Source of the DNA: Excoecaria cochinchinensis
Lineage: Eukaryota; Streptophyta; Magnoliopsida; Malpighiales; Euphorbiaceae
Assembly: GCA_947683425.1 (NCBI GenBank)
Contig: CANTUQ010000347.1
Location: 62,001-126,000, forward strand
Reading direction: 5' to 3'
DNA: 64,000 bases
Below are positions 37,457 through 48,700 of the stretch, piece by piece (the first letter of the stretch is position 1; each line of letters begins with the position of its first letter). The notes below the pieces were generated by a model, which was given only the letters and a program-made list of their open reading frames with translations, was not told where the DNA came from and ran no database searches. The position numbers and the translations under genes were made by a program.

Positions 37457-38096
37457 CCGTTAGAGTGAAAACCGTAACTGGCGCTCTAAGCAAAAACTAG
37501 GCAAAAGGATAGGGTGAAAACCTGAAAACAGGCAGTCTGTCCTTCAAAAAAAGAAGAAAGAGAAAAGCCGCTGGATTGGGTTGGGTCCATTCCAGGCAAA
37601 AAAAAAAAAAAAATAAGGCACAGGGTTATGTGAAAATCCACAAAGGACGCATCTCCCACTAAGAAAAGCTAGTGTGAAAATCCACAAGGGACGCACTACC
37701 TTCAAATAATGACTACAGGTACCAGGTGAGAATCTCGCAATCCCAAAGGGCATGAAATTCAAAAGCAGCTCAAAAGTCATCAATTATATCGCAAATCGCA
37801 GCTAGCCCGGCTATCATCTTCAAGTTCACATAGATGAATTTTTATCCCGCATTCCTGCATTACTCATGCATTTCACTTGCATGCTCACCATTTTTGCATA
37901 GTTTAGTTTCCTTATTTTGCAGAAAGAGAGACTTGAGGCGGACACCGGCAAAAGCCGAGTGATGACATCGGTCAAATCATCAATCAAAACCTCAACTCAT
38001 TCATCAATCCAGACATCGATCAAAACATATATCCAAGTCTCAACTCAATCATCAATCCACATACCAGCTTAATCATTAATCCAAGCACCATCCAAA

Positions 38097-38725
38097 GACT
38101 TCTCAGGGAGCAGCAAATCAAAGACTTCTCAGGGAGCAGAAAATCAAAGACTTCTCAGGGAGCAGTAAACCGAAGACTTCTCAGGGAGCAGAAAATCAAA
38201 GACTTCTCAGGGAGCAGCAAATCGAAGACTTCTCAGGGAGCAGCAAACCGAAGACTTCTCAGGGAGCAGAAAATCAAAGACTTCTCAGGGAGCAGCAAAT
38301 CGAAGACTTCTCAGGGAGCAGCAAACCGAAGACTTCTCAGGGAGCAGAAAATCGAAGACTTCTCAGGGAGCAGTAAACCGAAGACTTCTCAGGGAGCAGC
38401 AAGCTGAAGACCTCTCAGGGGGCAAACGATTGAAAACCGAAGACTTCTCAGGGAGCAGAAAACCGAAGACTTCTCAGGGAGCAGAAAACCGAAGACTTCT
38501 CAGGGAGCAGAAAATCGAAGACTTCTCAGGGAGCAGTAAACCGAAGACTTCTCAGGGAGCAGCAAACTGAAGACCTCTCAGGGGGCAAACGATTGATGAA
38601 CCGAAGACTTCTCAGGGAGCAGCAAATTGAAGACCTCTCAGGGGGCAAATAATCAATGAACTGAAGACCTCTCAGGGGGCAAACGATCGATGAACCGAAG
38701 ACCTCTCAGGGGGCAATCAACCGAA
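38097..38725 (+). repeat. 26-bp minisatellite in the retroelement (23 units)
   Basis: The core GACTTCTCAGGGAGCAG starts at 38097 and repeats every 26 bp for 13 units (to 38409). It then continues at 26 bp mixed with 33-34-bp units in which the core becomes GACCTCTCAGGGGGCAAA. I count 23 units. The period is not a multiple of three and each frame is broken, so it is not coding. Tandem repeats just upstream of the 3' LTR are common in Tat/Ogre-lineage elements. Confidence 0.93.
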
Positions 38726-38888
38726 GGGCTCACAGATAGCACCGCTTCAACAAACAAAAACACACCATGGTAATAACTACCATCTCAGAATTCTCCAGTT
38801 CGGAAAGACGGCCGACTCAGGTACGCGTCTCTTTCCTTTTCTTCTTTGAGTTTAGGCTCACCTAGACACTAGTGTACTAGATTCTCCT
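38726..38888 (+). other. Spacer between minisatellite and polypurine tract
   Basis: Unique sequence with no reading frame of note, ending just before the polypurine tract. Confidence 0.6.
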
Positions 38889-38902
38889 AAACTGGGGGCA
38901 AC
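38889..38902 (+). promoter_or_regulatory. Polypurine tract
   Basis: AAACTGGGGGCAAC lies immediately upstream of the second LTR. It is the expected plus-strand priming site; AACTGGGGGCAA is a form often seen in plant Ty3/gypsy elements. Confidence 0.75.
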
Positions 38903-39157
38903 TATAGACACCAGGTCCTGAGTCAGCCTAGATCGAAGTTACCCAATGATGATAATTGCCTTCACAGGCTTAAAAGGTTAAAGATGATGATTTTCTCGTC
39001 AAATTTGCATTTTAGAGTGATAATTAGAAAATAATAAAAAAAAAAGATTTAAAAAATAAATTTTGAAAAATGGGGACTTAAAATTATGGTGTTTTTAGTC
39101 AATTTAAAATTTAAAAAAAATAGAAAAAAAATAAAAAAAATAATAAAAAAATTTTTT

Positions 39158-39469
39158 CGGACCGCGAGTGTCGGGCGCGGCAGCGCGCCTGCGCGCGGGC
39201 GCCCAGCTCGCAGGCGCCAGGCGCCCAGCACGCCGACGCCCAGGCGCCCAGCGCGCTGGGCGCGATTTAGCGACGCGCGGCGTCGCCAATGCTAGCGACG
39301 CGCAGCGTTGCGCGCTGCGCGCCGCACCGCTCGCCTCTTCGCGCGATTCCCGCGCGAAGCTCGGGCGGGAATCGCGCGCCTCGCCGCGTGAGTGCCCGTC
39401 GCTCTATAGCGACGGGCGGTGTCCCTTGTGGCGACGGTCTCCTGGCCGTCGGTACAGGGTCTGATACCC
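39158..39469. other. GC-rich island in the second LTR
   Basis: Counterpart of 30846-31152. It includes the rearranged stretch around 39293-39320, which has additional GCGC palindromes not found in the first LTR. Confidence 0.75.
39395..39416. repeat. Perfect 9-bp hairpin in U3, second LTR
   Basis: Same hairpin as 31079-31100, unchanged. Confidence 0.85.
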
Positions 39470-39678
39470 TTTTCCTCTTTTTCAGCCTTTTTTCCGATTT
39501 TTTCACCCAAAAATCCGTTTTTTATCCCATTTTTTTTGGGGTTTTTGACTTCAAATTAAATTCTAAAATATTTTTTAGGTAATTAAATAATAAAACTTGA
39601 TTTTATCATTAAAAATAAAATAATTTTGGGTTAAAATAGGTTTTTTCCTTAATTAAATTAGGGCAACTTATTTTATCC

Positions 39679-39686
39679 TATAAATA
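39679..39686 (+). promoter_or_regulatory. TATA box of the second LTR
   Basis: TATAAATA in the same context as the first LTR. Transcription from here would read through the truncated leader into the satellite at 42506. Confidence 0.7.
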
Positions 39687-41828
39687 GTTTATGATGAAAT
39701 CAAAGTAGCCTCTCTTCTCCTCTCCTCTCCACATTTTTTAGACCTAAAAATTCCAGATTTCTTCTTCTTCTTCCACCAAAAATTCCAGATTTTTTCCCCA
39801 ACCAAAAATCAAAAAGAAAAATCAAATGTTCATTCTTTTTCCAACATAATTTCTTCTAAACATATTTTTAGAGGAAGTTTTGTTGTTTGATTTAATTTTT
39901 GAGACAAATAGAATAATTATTTGTTCTCAAAATTGTTTTTTTTAATCTTTTATTTTGTGTTCAATAAAACTTTTTTCATTGATTTTGTTTTGAATCTCTT
40001 TTTGATAAAAAATTGATTTTGAGACAAATAAAATAATTGTTTGTCATCAAAATCTAATTTTTATTTGATAAAATTTCAATCAATTTTTCTTTATTTTAAT
40101 CAATAAAACTTTTTTTGATCAAAATCATTTCTTTAGGCAAAGGTATCAATTCTTTGTTCTTAAAGAATTTTTGATCATTTTTATTTTCATGTTCCTTGGA
40201 ATAAAATTCCAACATTTTCATAATATTTCACTCTAATATTGTGAATCATCAAACAAAGAAATCAATCATCACTTTTCCTTCATCAAATCCAATATTCTGA
40301 GGGTAAATATTCTAGGCTCAATTTCAATTCCATTTCAATTTTTATTTTATTTAATTCATTCATGTATGTTTTATTGTTTTTATTGATCTATTTATTGTTT
40401 TAATCTATTCAATTTGTTGTATTGATTTTATATTTGTTCCATTTAATTGTTTATACATGATATGATTTTTATTCACATAAATATTGATTGTTTATTAATT
40501 TTTAACATGTAATTAATTTATTTCACTTTAATTCATCATTATTTTTAACATGTAATTAATAAATTCATTTTAATTGATCTTTTTGCCATGTAAATGGTTT
40601 ATATCATTTGTGAACATATTTAATTAATCGTATTGTTCATTTAATTGTTTTCATCATTCTTTAATTGTTTTAATCTATTATTCTTTTCTTTATCATTTTA
40701 TATATTCTTTGATTCGTTTATCTTCATCATTTTTCATCATGTTCATATTTTTACATATATTAATTAAGCAACATGTCATATTTTATTTTATTCACATCAT
40801 TTAATCATTTGTCATACATAATGCATGTTTCTCATTTTATTTTGGTTTGTTAATATTTTTGATTCCATCATCATTCTTTTCATATCATCTTATTTTATTT
40901 TAATTTGTTATTCATTATTTTGTATGTTTAATTGATTTAATCACTAACATTATTTTATTTGTATTTGTTTTTATGTCTAAACTCATTTTTCGCTTGGGCG
41001 TTTTTTGCGAGCACATCGGGAGGTCCAAAAAGGCTCGTTTGGTTCACATATTTATTTTCTTTAGTTGTAATATTTTATTTAATTTTGCCATATAATTTTC
41101 TTGTAAAATTATTTATTTAGGCTCGCTAGAAAGAAAATCACAAAAACGTTTCTATTAATTAACTTGACATTTTTCTAAATAAAAGGGGACCAATGTCCTA
41201 GTATTTCATACCCAAATAAATCATCACATCAAAACTTTTTTATAATAAATATGCATGCGAGGACCAATGTTCTCACTATTAATGAATAACCCGTTTTATG
41301 CATGTATTTCACTTTTATAAATGGGAGTTGTATTCCGCTCCTAGTGTTATTGTAATTTATTTTGAATGCTTTATTTTGGATTTTGCTTACATTTACCGCT
41401 TTTGATATGAATGATTGCGCCTTTAAATTAAAATTGCATTGTGTGGAAAGTTGATGAAACAATGAATTCAAAACTTAATTATAATATTAATCAAGGTACG
41501 AATAAATGAGAAGTCCCGAACCCTGCTCTGGTCTTTGGGCTCAAGAGGCTAGAGGTTATCCTCCAAGACACCTTTTGTGTCACGAGACTTAGACGTTAAT
41601 CCTAGGCCTCATGGCCCAATATGGATAAAATGCGCAAGTCTTAGGCTCTCCGAGGCGAGAGAAACTTTCCCAATGTTCTATTGGGTGGCGACTCCATGAA
41701 ACCTCCTTGTTGCCCAACATAGACGCACTTGCGATTTATCGCAAGCTGTTGACGGACCCACAAATGCCCCGATCGCCCACGTGCGGGCGGTCGAGCGGGC
41801 GGCCGCGGGGATCCGGCGCGCGTCACAG

Positions 41829-41847
41829 TGGCGACTCCACTGGGGAC
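41829..41847 (+). promoter_or_regulatory. Second primer binding site, downstream of the second LTR
   Basis: TGGCGACTCCACTGGGGAC again, identical to 33514-33532. A primer site after what should be the last LTR shows that a second internal region once followed. Confidence 0.88.
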
Positions 41848-42505
41848 ATACTCGAGACTTCGATTCGAAAGTATCTTGATTAAAAATCATAATTGAGTTT
41901 TAATTTAAAAATTTCATCTTCTTTCAAAACTGCATTGCATCTCATTAGAGCCTTAGATCTATGCTAGTTTGGTCCCTCTTTTAGCCCTGGTGCGTTCCTG
42001 AAGCACGACCCTATTTTCACTCAATTTAGGAAAGTGTTAAGGATAATCACCAGCCCAAGCCTCGTACCTTAATGGTATATAAAATGGTGACCCGATCGGT
42101 CGTTACGCTCGTGATGAGCTAGACCCGTCGGCAGGGATCATGCTTGGGTAGCCCTAAAGTAACACCACCCTTTGACCAAAGCTCATGTAATGGCAATAGA
42201 TACTTCCCTTAGGTGGTATGAACCGTAATACCTTGCTTGCTATATGGATCATTTTGTATTGGACAAACCCAAATAATCTGATTGGTCACCTAATCAAAGG
42301 CTTTCATGCCCCGATAGGCCCATGTCAACTTGTTCGGGCTGCCTGAATACATAATGATCATAACCCATCTACGTGCACATTAGATAAGAGATGTTATGAT
42401 GCCGGTTCTTCACCGAGCACCATACGCATCCATTGGGTTCCCCGCTAACCCATGGATCAAGCCCACCTAGGAAAGAGACCGCATTACCTCGTGTGTGGGA
42501 GTAAT
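41848..42505 (+). other. Truncated second leader, ending at satellite junction
   Basis: It repeats 33533-34190 with very few changes (for example near 42370) and stops at GGGAGTAAT, where the first copy goes on to AAGGTTGG. Satellite TCGTCAG follows. The junction shares AAT with both partners, as expected for end joining at microhomology. Confidence 0.85.
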
Positions 42506-45500
42506 TCGTCAGATCACGATGAAGCCAATCCTCGACGCATTGTGACCGGCAGGCTCCCAGTAGCTATTCAAATCAGGTTTTCCTGAATTATTCGACCCGG
42601 ATCCAAAATTTCACCACTTTTGGCGATTTCTCGATTTCGGCGATTTCCCCTAGCATAATGCCTTCAGAAGCCCGTAAAAATTCGTCAGGTCACGACGAAG
42701 CCAATCCTCGACGCATTGTGACCGGCAGGCTCCCAGTAGCTGTTCCGATCAGGTTTTCCTGAATTATTCGATCCGGATCCAAAATTTCACCACTTTTGGC
42801 GATTTCTCGATTTCGGCGATTTCCCCTAGTATAATGCCTTCAGAAGCCCGTAAAAATTCGTCAGGTCACAACGAAGCCAATCCTCGACGCATTGTGACCG
42901 GCAGGCTCCCAGTAGCTATTCCGATCAGGTTTTCCTGAATTATTCGACCCGGATCCAAAATTTCACCACTTTTGGCGATTTCTCGATTTCGGCGATTTCC
43001 CCTAGTATAATGCCTTCAGAAGCCCGTAAAAATTCGTCAGATCACGATGAAGCCAATCCTCAACGCATTGTGACCGGCAGGCTCCCAGTAGCTATTCCGA
43101 TCAGGTTTTCCTGAATTATTCGACCCGGATCAAAAATTTCACCACTTTTGGCGATTTCTCGATTTCGGCGATTTTCCCTAGTATAATGCCTTCAGAAGCC
43201 CGTAAAAATTCGTCAGGTAACGACGAAGCCAATCCTCGACGCATTGTGACCGGCAGGCTCCCAGTAGCTATTCCGATCAGGTTTTCCTGAATTATTCAAC
43301 CCGGATCCAAAATTTCACCACTTTTGGCGATTTCTCGATTTCGGCGATTTCCCCTAGTATAATGGCTTCAGAAGCCCGTAAAAATTCGTCAGATCACGAC
43401 GAAGCCAATCCTTGACGCATTGTGACCGGCAGGCTCCAAGTAGCTATTCCGATCAGGTTTTCCTGAATTATTCGACCCGGATCCAAAATTTCACCACTTT
43501 TGGCGATTTCTCGATTTCGGCGATTTCCCCTAGTATAATGCCTTCAGAAGCCCGTAAAAATTCGTCAGGTCACGACGAAACCAATCCTCGACGCATTGTG
43601 ACCGGCAGGCTCCCAGTAGCTATTCCGATCAGGTTTTCCTGAATTATTCGACCCGGATCCAAAATTTCACCACTTTTGGCGATTTCTCGATTTCCCCTAG
43701 TATAATGCCTTCAGAAGCCCGTAAAAATTCGTCAGATCACGACGAAGCCAATCCTCGACGCATTGTGACCGGCAGGCTCCCAGTAGCTATTTTGATCAGG
43801 TTTTCCTGAATTATTCGACCCGGATCCAAAATTTTACCACTTTTGGCGATTTCTCGATTTCGGCGATTTCCCCTAGTATAATGCCTTCAGAAGCCCGTAA
43901 AAATTCGTCAGATCACGACGAAGCCAATCCCCGACGCATTGTGACCGGAAGGCTCCCAGTAGCTATTCCGATCAGGTTTTCCTGAATTATTCGACCAGGA
44001 TCCAAAATTTCACCACTTTTGGCGATTTCTCGATTTCGGCGATTTCCCCTAGTATAATGCCTTCAGAAGCCCGTAAAAATTCGTCAGGTCACGACGAAGC
44101 CAATCCTCGACGCATTATGACCGGCAGGCTCCCAGTAGCTATTTCGATCAGGTTTTCCTGAATTATTCGACCCGGATCCAAAATTTCACCACTTTTGGCG
44201 ATTTCTCGATTTCGGCGATTTCCCCTAGTATAATGCCTTCAGAAGCCCGTAAAAATTCGTCAGGTCACGACGAAGCCAATCCTCGACGCATTGTGACCGG
44301 TAGGCTCCCAGTAGCTATTCCGATCAGGTTTTCCTGAATTATTCGACCCGGATCCAAAATTTCACCACTTTTGGCGATTTCGGCGATTTCCCCTAGTATA
44401 ATGCCTTCAGAAGCCCGTAAAAATTCGTCAGATCACGACGAAGCCAATCCTCGACGCATTGTGACCGGCAGGCTCCCAGTAGCTATTCCGATCAGGTTTT
44501 CCTGAATTATTCGACCCGGATCCAAAATTTCACCACTTTTTGCGATTTCTCGATTTCGGCGATTTCCCCTAGTATAATTCCTTCAGAAGCCCGTAAAAAT
44601 TCGTCAGGTCACGACGAAGCCAATCCTCGACGCATTGTGACCGGCAGGCCCCCAGTAGCTATTCCGATCAGGTTTTCCTGAATTATTCGACCCGGATCCA
44701 AAATTTCACCACTTTTGGCGATTTCTCGATTTCGGCGATTTCCCCTAGTATAATGCCTTCAGAAGCCCGTAAAAATTCGTCAGGTCACGACGAAGCCAAT
44801 CCTCGACGCATTGTGACCGGAAGGCTCCCAGTAGCTATTCCGATCAGGTTTTCCTGAATTATTCGACCCGGATCCAAAATTTCACCACTTTTTACGATTT
44901 CTCGATTTCGGCGATTTCCCCTAGTATAATGCCTTCAGAAACCCGTAAAAATTCGTCAGGTCACGACGAAGCCAATCCTCGACGCATTGTGACCGGCAGG
45001 CTCCCAGTAGCTATTCCGATCAGGTTTTCCTGAATTATTCGACCCGGATCCAAAATTTCACCACTTTTGGCGATTTCTCGATTTCGGCGATTTCCCCTAG
45101 TATAATGCCTTCAGAAGCCAGTAAAAATTCGTCAGATCACGACGAAGCCAATCCTCGACGCATTGTCACCGGCAGGCTCCCAGTAGCTATTCCGATCAGG
45201 TTTTCCTGAATTATTCGACCCGGATCCAAAATTTCACCACTTTTGGCGATTTCTCGATTTCGGCGATTTCCCCTAGTATAATGCCTTCAAAAGCCCGTAA
45301 AAATTCGTCAGGTCACGACGAAGCCAATCCTCGACGCATTGTGACCGGCAGGCTCCCAGTAGCTGTTCCGATCAGGTTTTCCTGAATTATTCGACCCGGA
45401 TCCAAAATTTCACCACTTTTGGCGATTTCTCGATTTCGGTGATTTCCCCTAGTATAATGCCTTCAGAAGCCCGTAAAAATTCGTCAGGTCACGACGAAGC

Positions 45501-45763
45501 CAATCCTCGACGCATTGTGACCGGCAGGCTCCTAGTAGCTGTTCCGATCAGGTTTTCCTGAATTATTCGACCCGGATCAAAAATTTCACCACTTTTGGCG
45601 ATTTCTCAATTTCGGCGATTTCCCCTAGTATAATGCCTTCAGAAGCCCGTAAAAGTTCGTCAGATCACGTCGAAGCCAATCCTCGAGGCATTGTGACCGG
45701 CAGGCTCCCAGTAGCTATTCCGATCAGGTTTTCCAGAATTATTCGACCCGGATCCAAAATTTA

Positions 45764-48700
45764 ACCACTTTTGGCGATTTCTCGATTTCGGCGATTTCCC
45801 CTAGTATAATGCCTTCAGAAGCCCGTAAAAATTCGTCAGATCACGACAAAGCCAATCCTCGACGCATTGTGACCGGCAGGCTCCCAGTAGCTATTCCGAT
45901 CAGGTTTTCCTGAATTATTCGACCCGGATCCAAAATTTCACCACTTTTGGCGATTTCTCGATTTCGGCGATTTCCCCTAGTATAATTCCTTCAGAAGCCC
46001 GTAAAAATTCGTCAGATCACGACGAAGCCAATCCTCGACGCATTGTGACCGGCAGGTTCCCAGTAGCTATTCCGATCAGGTTTTCCTGAATTATTCGACC
46101 CGGATCCAAAATTTCACCACTTTTGGCGATTTCGGCGATTTCCCCTAGTATAATGCCTTCAGAAGCCCGTAAAAATTCGTCAGATCACGACGAAGCCAAT
46201 CCTCGACGCATTGTGACCGGCAGGCTCCCAGTAGCTATTCCGATCAGGTTTTCCTGAATTATTCGACCCGGATCCAAAATTTCACCACTTTTGGCGATTT
46301 CGCGATTTCGGCGATTTCCCCTAGTATAATGCCTTCAGAAGCCCGTAAAAATTCGTCAGATCACGACGAAGCCAATCCTCGACGCATTGTGACCGGCAGG
46401 CTCCCAGTAGCTATTCCGATTAGGTTTTCCTGAATTATTCGACCCGGAACCAAAATTTCACCACTTTTGGCGATTTCTCGATTTCGGCGATTTTCCCTAG
46501 TATAATGCCTTCAGAAGCCCGTAAAAATTCGTCAGATCACGACGAAGCCAATCCTCGACGCATTGTGACCGGCAGGCTCCCAGTAGCTATTCCGATCAGG
46601 TTTTCCTGAATTATTCGACCCGGATCCAAAATTTCACCACTTTTGGCGATTTCTCGATTTCGGCGATTTCCCCTAGTATAATGCCTTCAGAAGCCCGTAA
46701 AAATTCGTCAGATCACGACGAAGCCAATCCTCGACGCATTGTGACCGGCAGGCTCCCAGTAGCTATTCCGATCAGGTTTTCCTGAATTATTCGACCCGGA
46801 TCAAAAATTTCACCACTTTTGGCGATTTCGGCGATTTCCCCTAGTATGATGCCTTCAGAAGCCCGTAAAAATTCGTCAGATCACGACGAAGCCAATCCTC
46901 GACGCATTGTGACCGGCAGGCTCCCAGTAGCTATTCCGATCAGGTTTTCCTGAATTATTCGACCCGGATCCAAAATTTCACCACTTTTGGCGATTTCTCG
47001 ATTTCGGCGATTTTCCCTAGTATAATGCCTTCAGAAGCCCGTAAAAATTCGTCAGATCACGACGAAGCCAATCCTCGACGCATTGTGAATGGCAGGCTCC
47101 CAGTAGCTATTCCGATCAGGTTTTCCTGAATTATTCGACCCGGAACCAAAATTTCACCACTTTTGGCGATTTCTCGATTTCGGCGATTTCCCCTAGTATA
47201 ATGCCTTCAGAAGCCCGTAAAAATTCGTCAGATCACGACGAAGCCAATCCTCGACGCATTGTGACCGGCAGGCTCCCAGTAGCTATTCCGATCAGGTTTT
47301 CCTGAATTATTCGACCCGGATCCAAAATTTCACCACTTTTGGCGATTTCTCGATTTCGGCGATTTCCCCTAGTATAATGCCTTCAGAAGCCCGTAAAAAT
47401 TCGTCAGATCACGACGAAGCCAATCCTCGACGCATTGTGACCGGCAAGCTCCCAGTAGCTATTCCGATCAGGTTTTCCTGAATTATTCGACCCGTATCCA
47501 AAATTTCACCACTTTTGGCGATTTCTCGATTTCGGCGATTTCCCCTAGTATAATGCCTTCAGAAGCCCGTAAAAATTTGTCAGATCACGACGAAGCCAAT
47601 CCTCGACGCATTGTGACCGGCAGGCTCCCAGTAGCTATTCCGGTCAGGTTTTCCTGAATTATTCGACCCGGATCCAAAATTTATCCACTTTTTTGGCGAT
47701 TTCTCGATTTCGGCGATTTCCCCTAGTATAATGCCTTCAGAAGCCCGTAAAAATTCGTCAGATCACGACGAAGCCAATCCTCGACGCATTGTGACCGGCA
47801 GGCTCCCAGTAGCTATTCCGATTAGGTTTTCCTCAATTATTCGACCCTGATCCAAAATTTTACCACTTTTGGCGATTTCTCGATTTCGGCGATTTCCCCT
47901 AGTATAATGCCTTCAGAAGACCGTAAAAATTCGTCAGATCACGACGAAGCCAATCCTCGACGCATTGTGACCGGCAGGCTCCCAGTAGCTATTCCGATCA
48001 GGTTTTCCTGAATTATTCGACCCGTATCCAAAATTTCACCACTTTTGGCGATTTCTCGATTTCGGCGATTTCCCCTAGTATAATGCCTTCAGAAGCCCGT
48101 AAAAATTCGTCAGATCACGACGAAGCCAATCCTCGACGCATTGTGACCGGCAGGCTCCCAGTAGATATTCCGATCAGGTTTTCCTGAATTATTCGACCCG
48201 GATCCAAAATTTCACCACTTTTTTGGCGATTTCTCGATTTCGGCGATTTCCCCTAGTATAATGCCTTCAGAAGCCCGTAAAAATTCGTCAGATCACGACG
48301 AATCCAATCCTCGTCGCATTGTGACCGGCAGGCTCCCAGTAGCTATTCCGATCAGGTTTTCCTGAATTATTCGACCCGGATCAAAAATTTCACCACTTTT
48401 GGCGATTTCTCGATTTCGGCGATTTCCCCTAGTATAATGCCTTCAGAAGCCCGTAAAAATTCGTCAGATCACGACGAAGCCAATCCTCGACGCATTGTGA
48501 CCGGCAGGCTCCCAGTAGCTATTCCGATCAGGTTTTCCTGAATTATTCGACCCGGATCCAAAATTTCACCACTTTTGGCGATTTCTCGATTTCGGCGATT
48601 TCCCCTAGTATAATGCCTTCAGAAGCCCGTAAAAATTCGTCAGATCACGACGAAGCCAATCCTCGACGCATTGTGACCGGCAGGCTCCCAGTAGCTATTC

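Larger units (their letters stand above)
35851..38096 (+). other. Non-coding 3' internal region lacking pol
   Basis: About 2.2 kb after the gag stop where an autonomous element would encode protease, reverse transcriptase, RNase H and integrase. None is recognisable and no long frame exists. It holds long A-tracts (36531-36558, 36572-36593, 37423-37455, about 37600-37613) and a recurring GTGAAAA(C/T)C motif (about 37465, 37514, 37630 and 37674), the last two as GTGAAAATCCACAA. Residual pol sequence may have been deleted or replaced; nothing else is visible. Confidence 0.75.
38903..41827 (+). repeat. Second (shared, middle) long terminal repeat
   Basis: Near-identical to 30593-33512. It starts TATAGACACC, so the terminal TG has become TA. 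By eye I see about a dozen single-base differences plus one complex site: a 12-bp inversion at 39293-39304 and an adjacent replacement that account for the net 5-bp length difference. It ends in CACA before a second primer site, so it acts as the 3' LTR of the full unit and the 5' LTR of a truncated second unit. Confidence 0.88.
30593..42505 (+). mobile_element. Gag-only Ty3/gypsy-type LTR retrotransposon, truncated tandem (TR-GAG or Tat/Ogre-like)
   Basis: Order: LTR (30593-33512), tRNA-Arg-type primer site, leader, gag, non-coding spacer, 26-bp minisatellite, polypurine tract, LTR (38903-41827), second primer site, partial leader to 42505. The first 3598 bp (30593-34190) and last 3603 bp (38903-42505) are near-identical direct repeats, longer than the LTR itself. 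This means LTR plus leader is present twice: two elements in tandem sharing a middle LTR, with the second cut off in its leader. No protease, reverse transcriptase, RNase H or integrase is visible, so replication would depend on a related autonomous element. Gag-only plant elements are known as TR-GAG; the long LTRs and leader resemble the Tat/Ogre lineage. About a dozen LTR substitutions were seen by eye, which points to a young insertion. Confidence 0.9.

Noticed and set aside
35851..38902. Hidden pol domains (reverse transcriptase, integrase) in the internal region
   Set aside because: No long frame, and no reverse transcriptase or integrase signature residues were seen. The region is dominated by A-tracts and the minisatellite.
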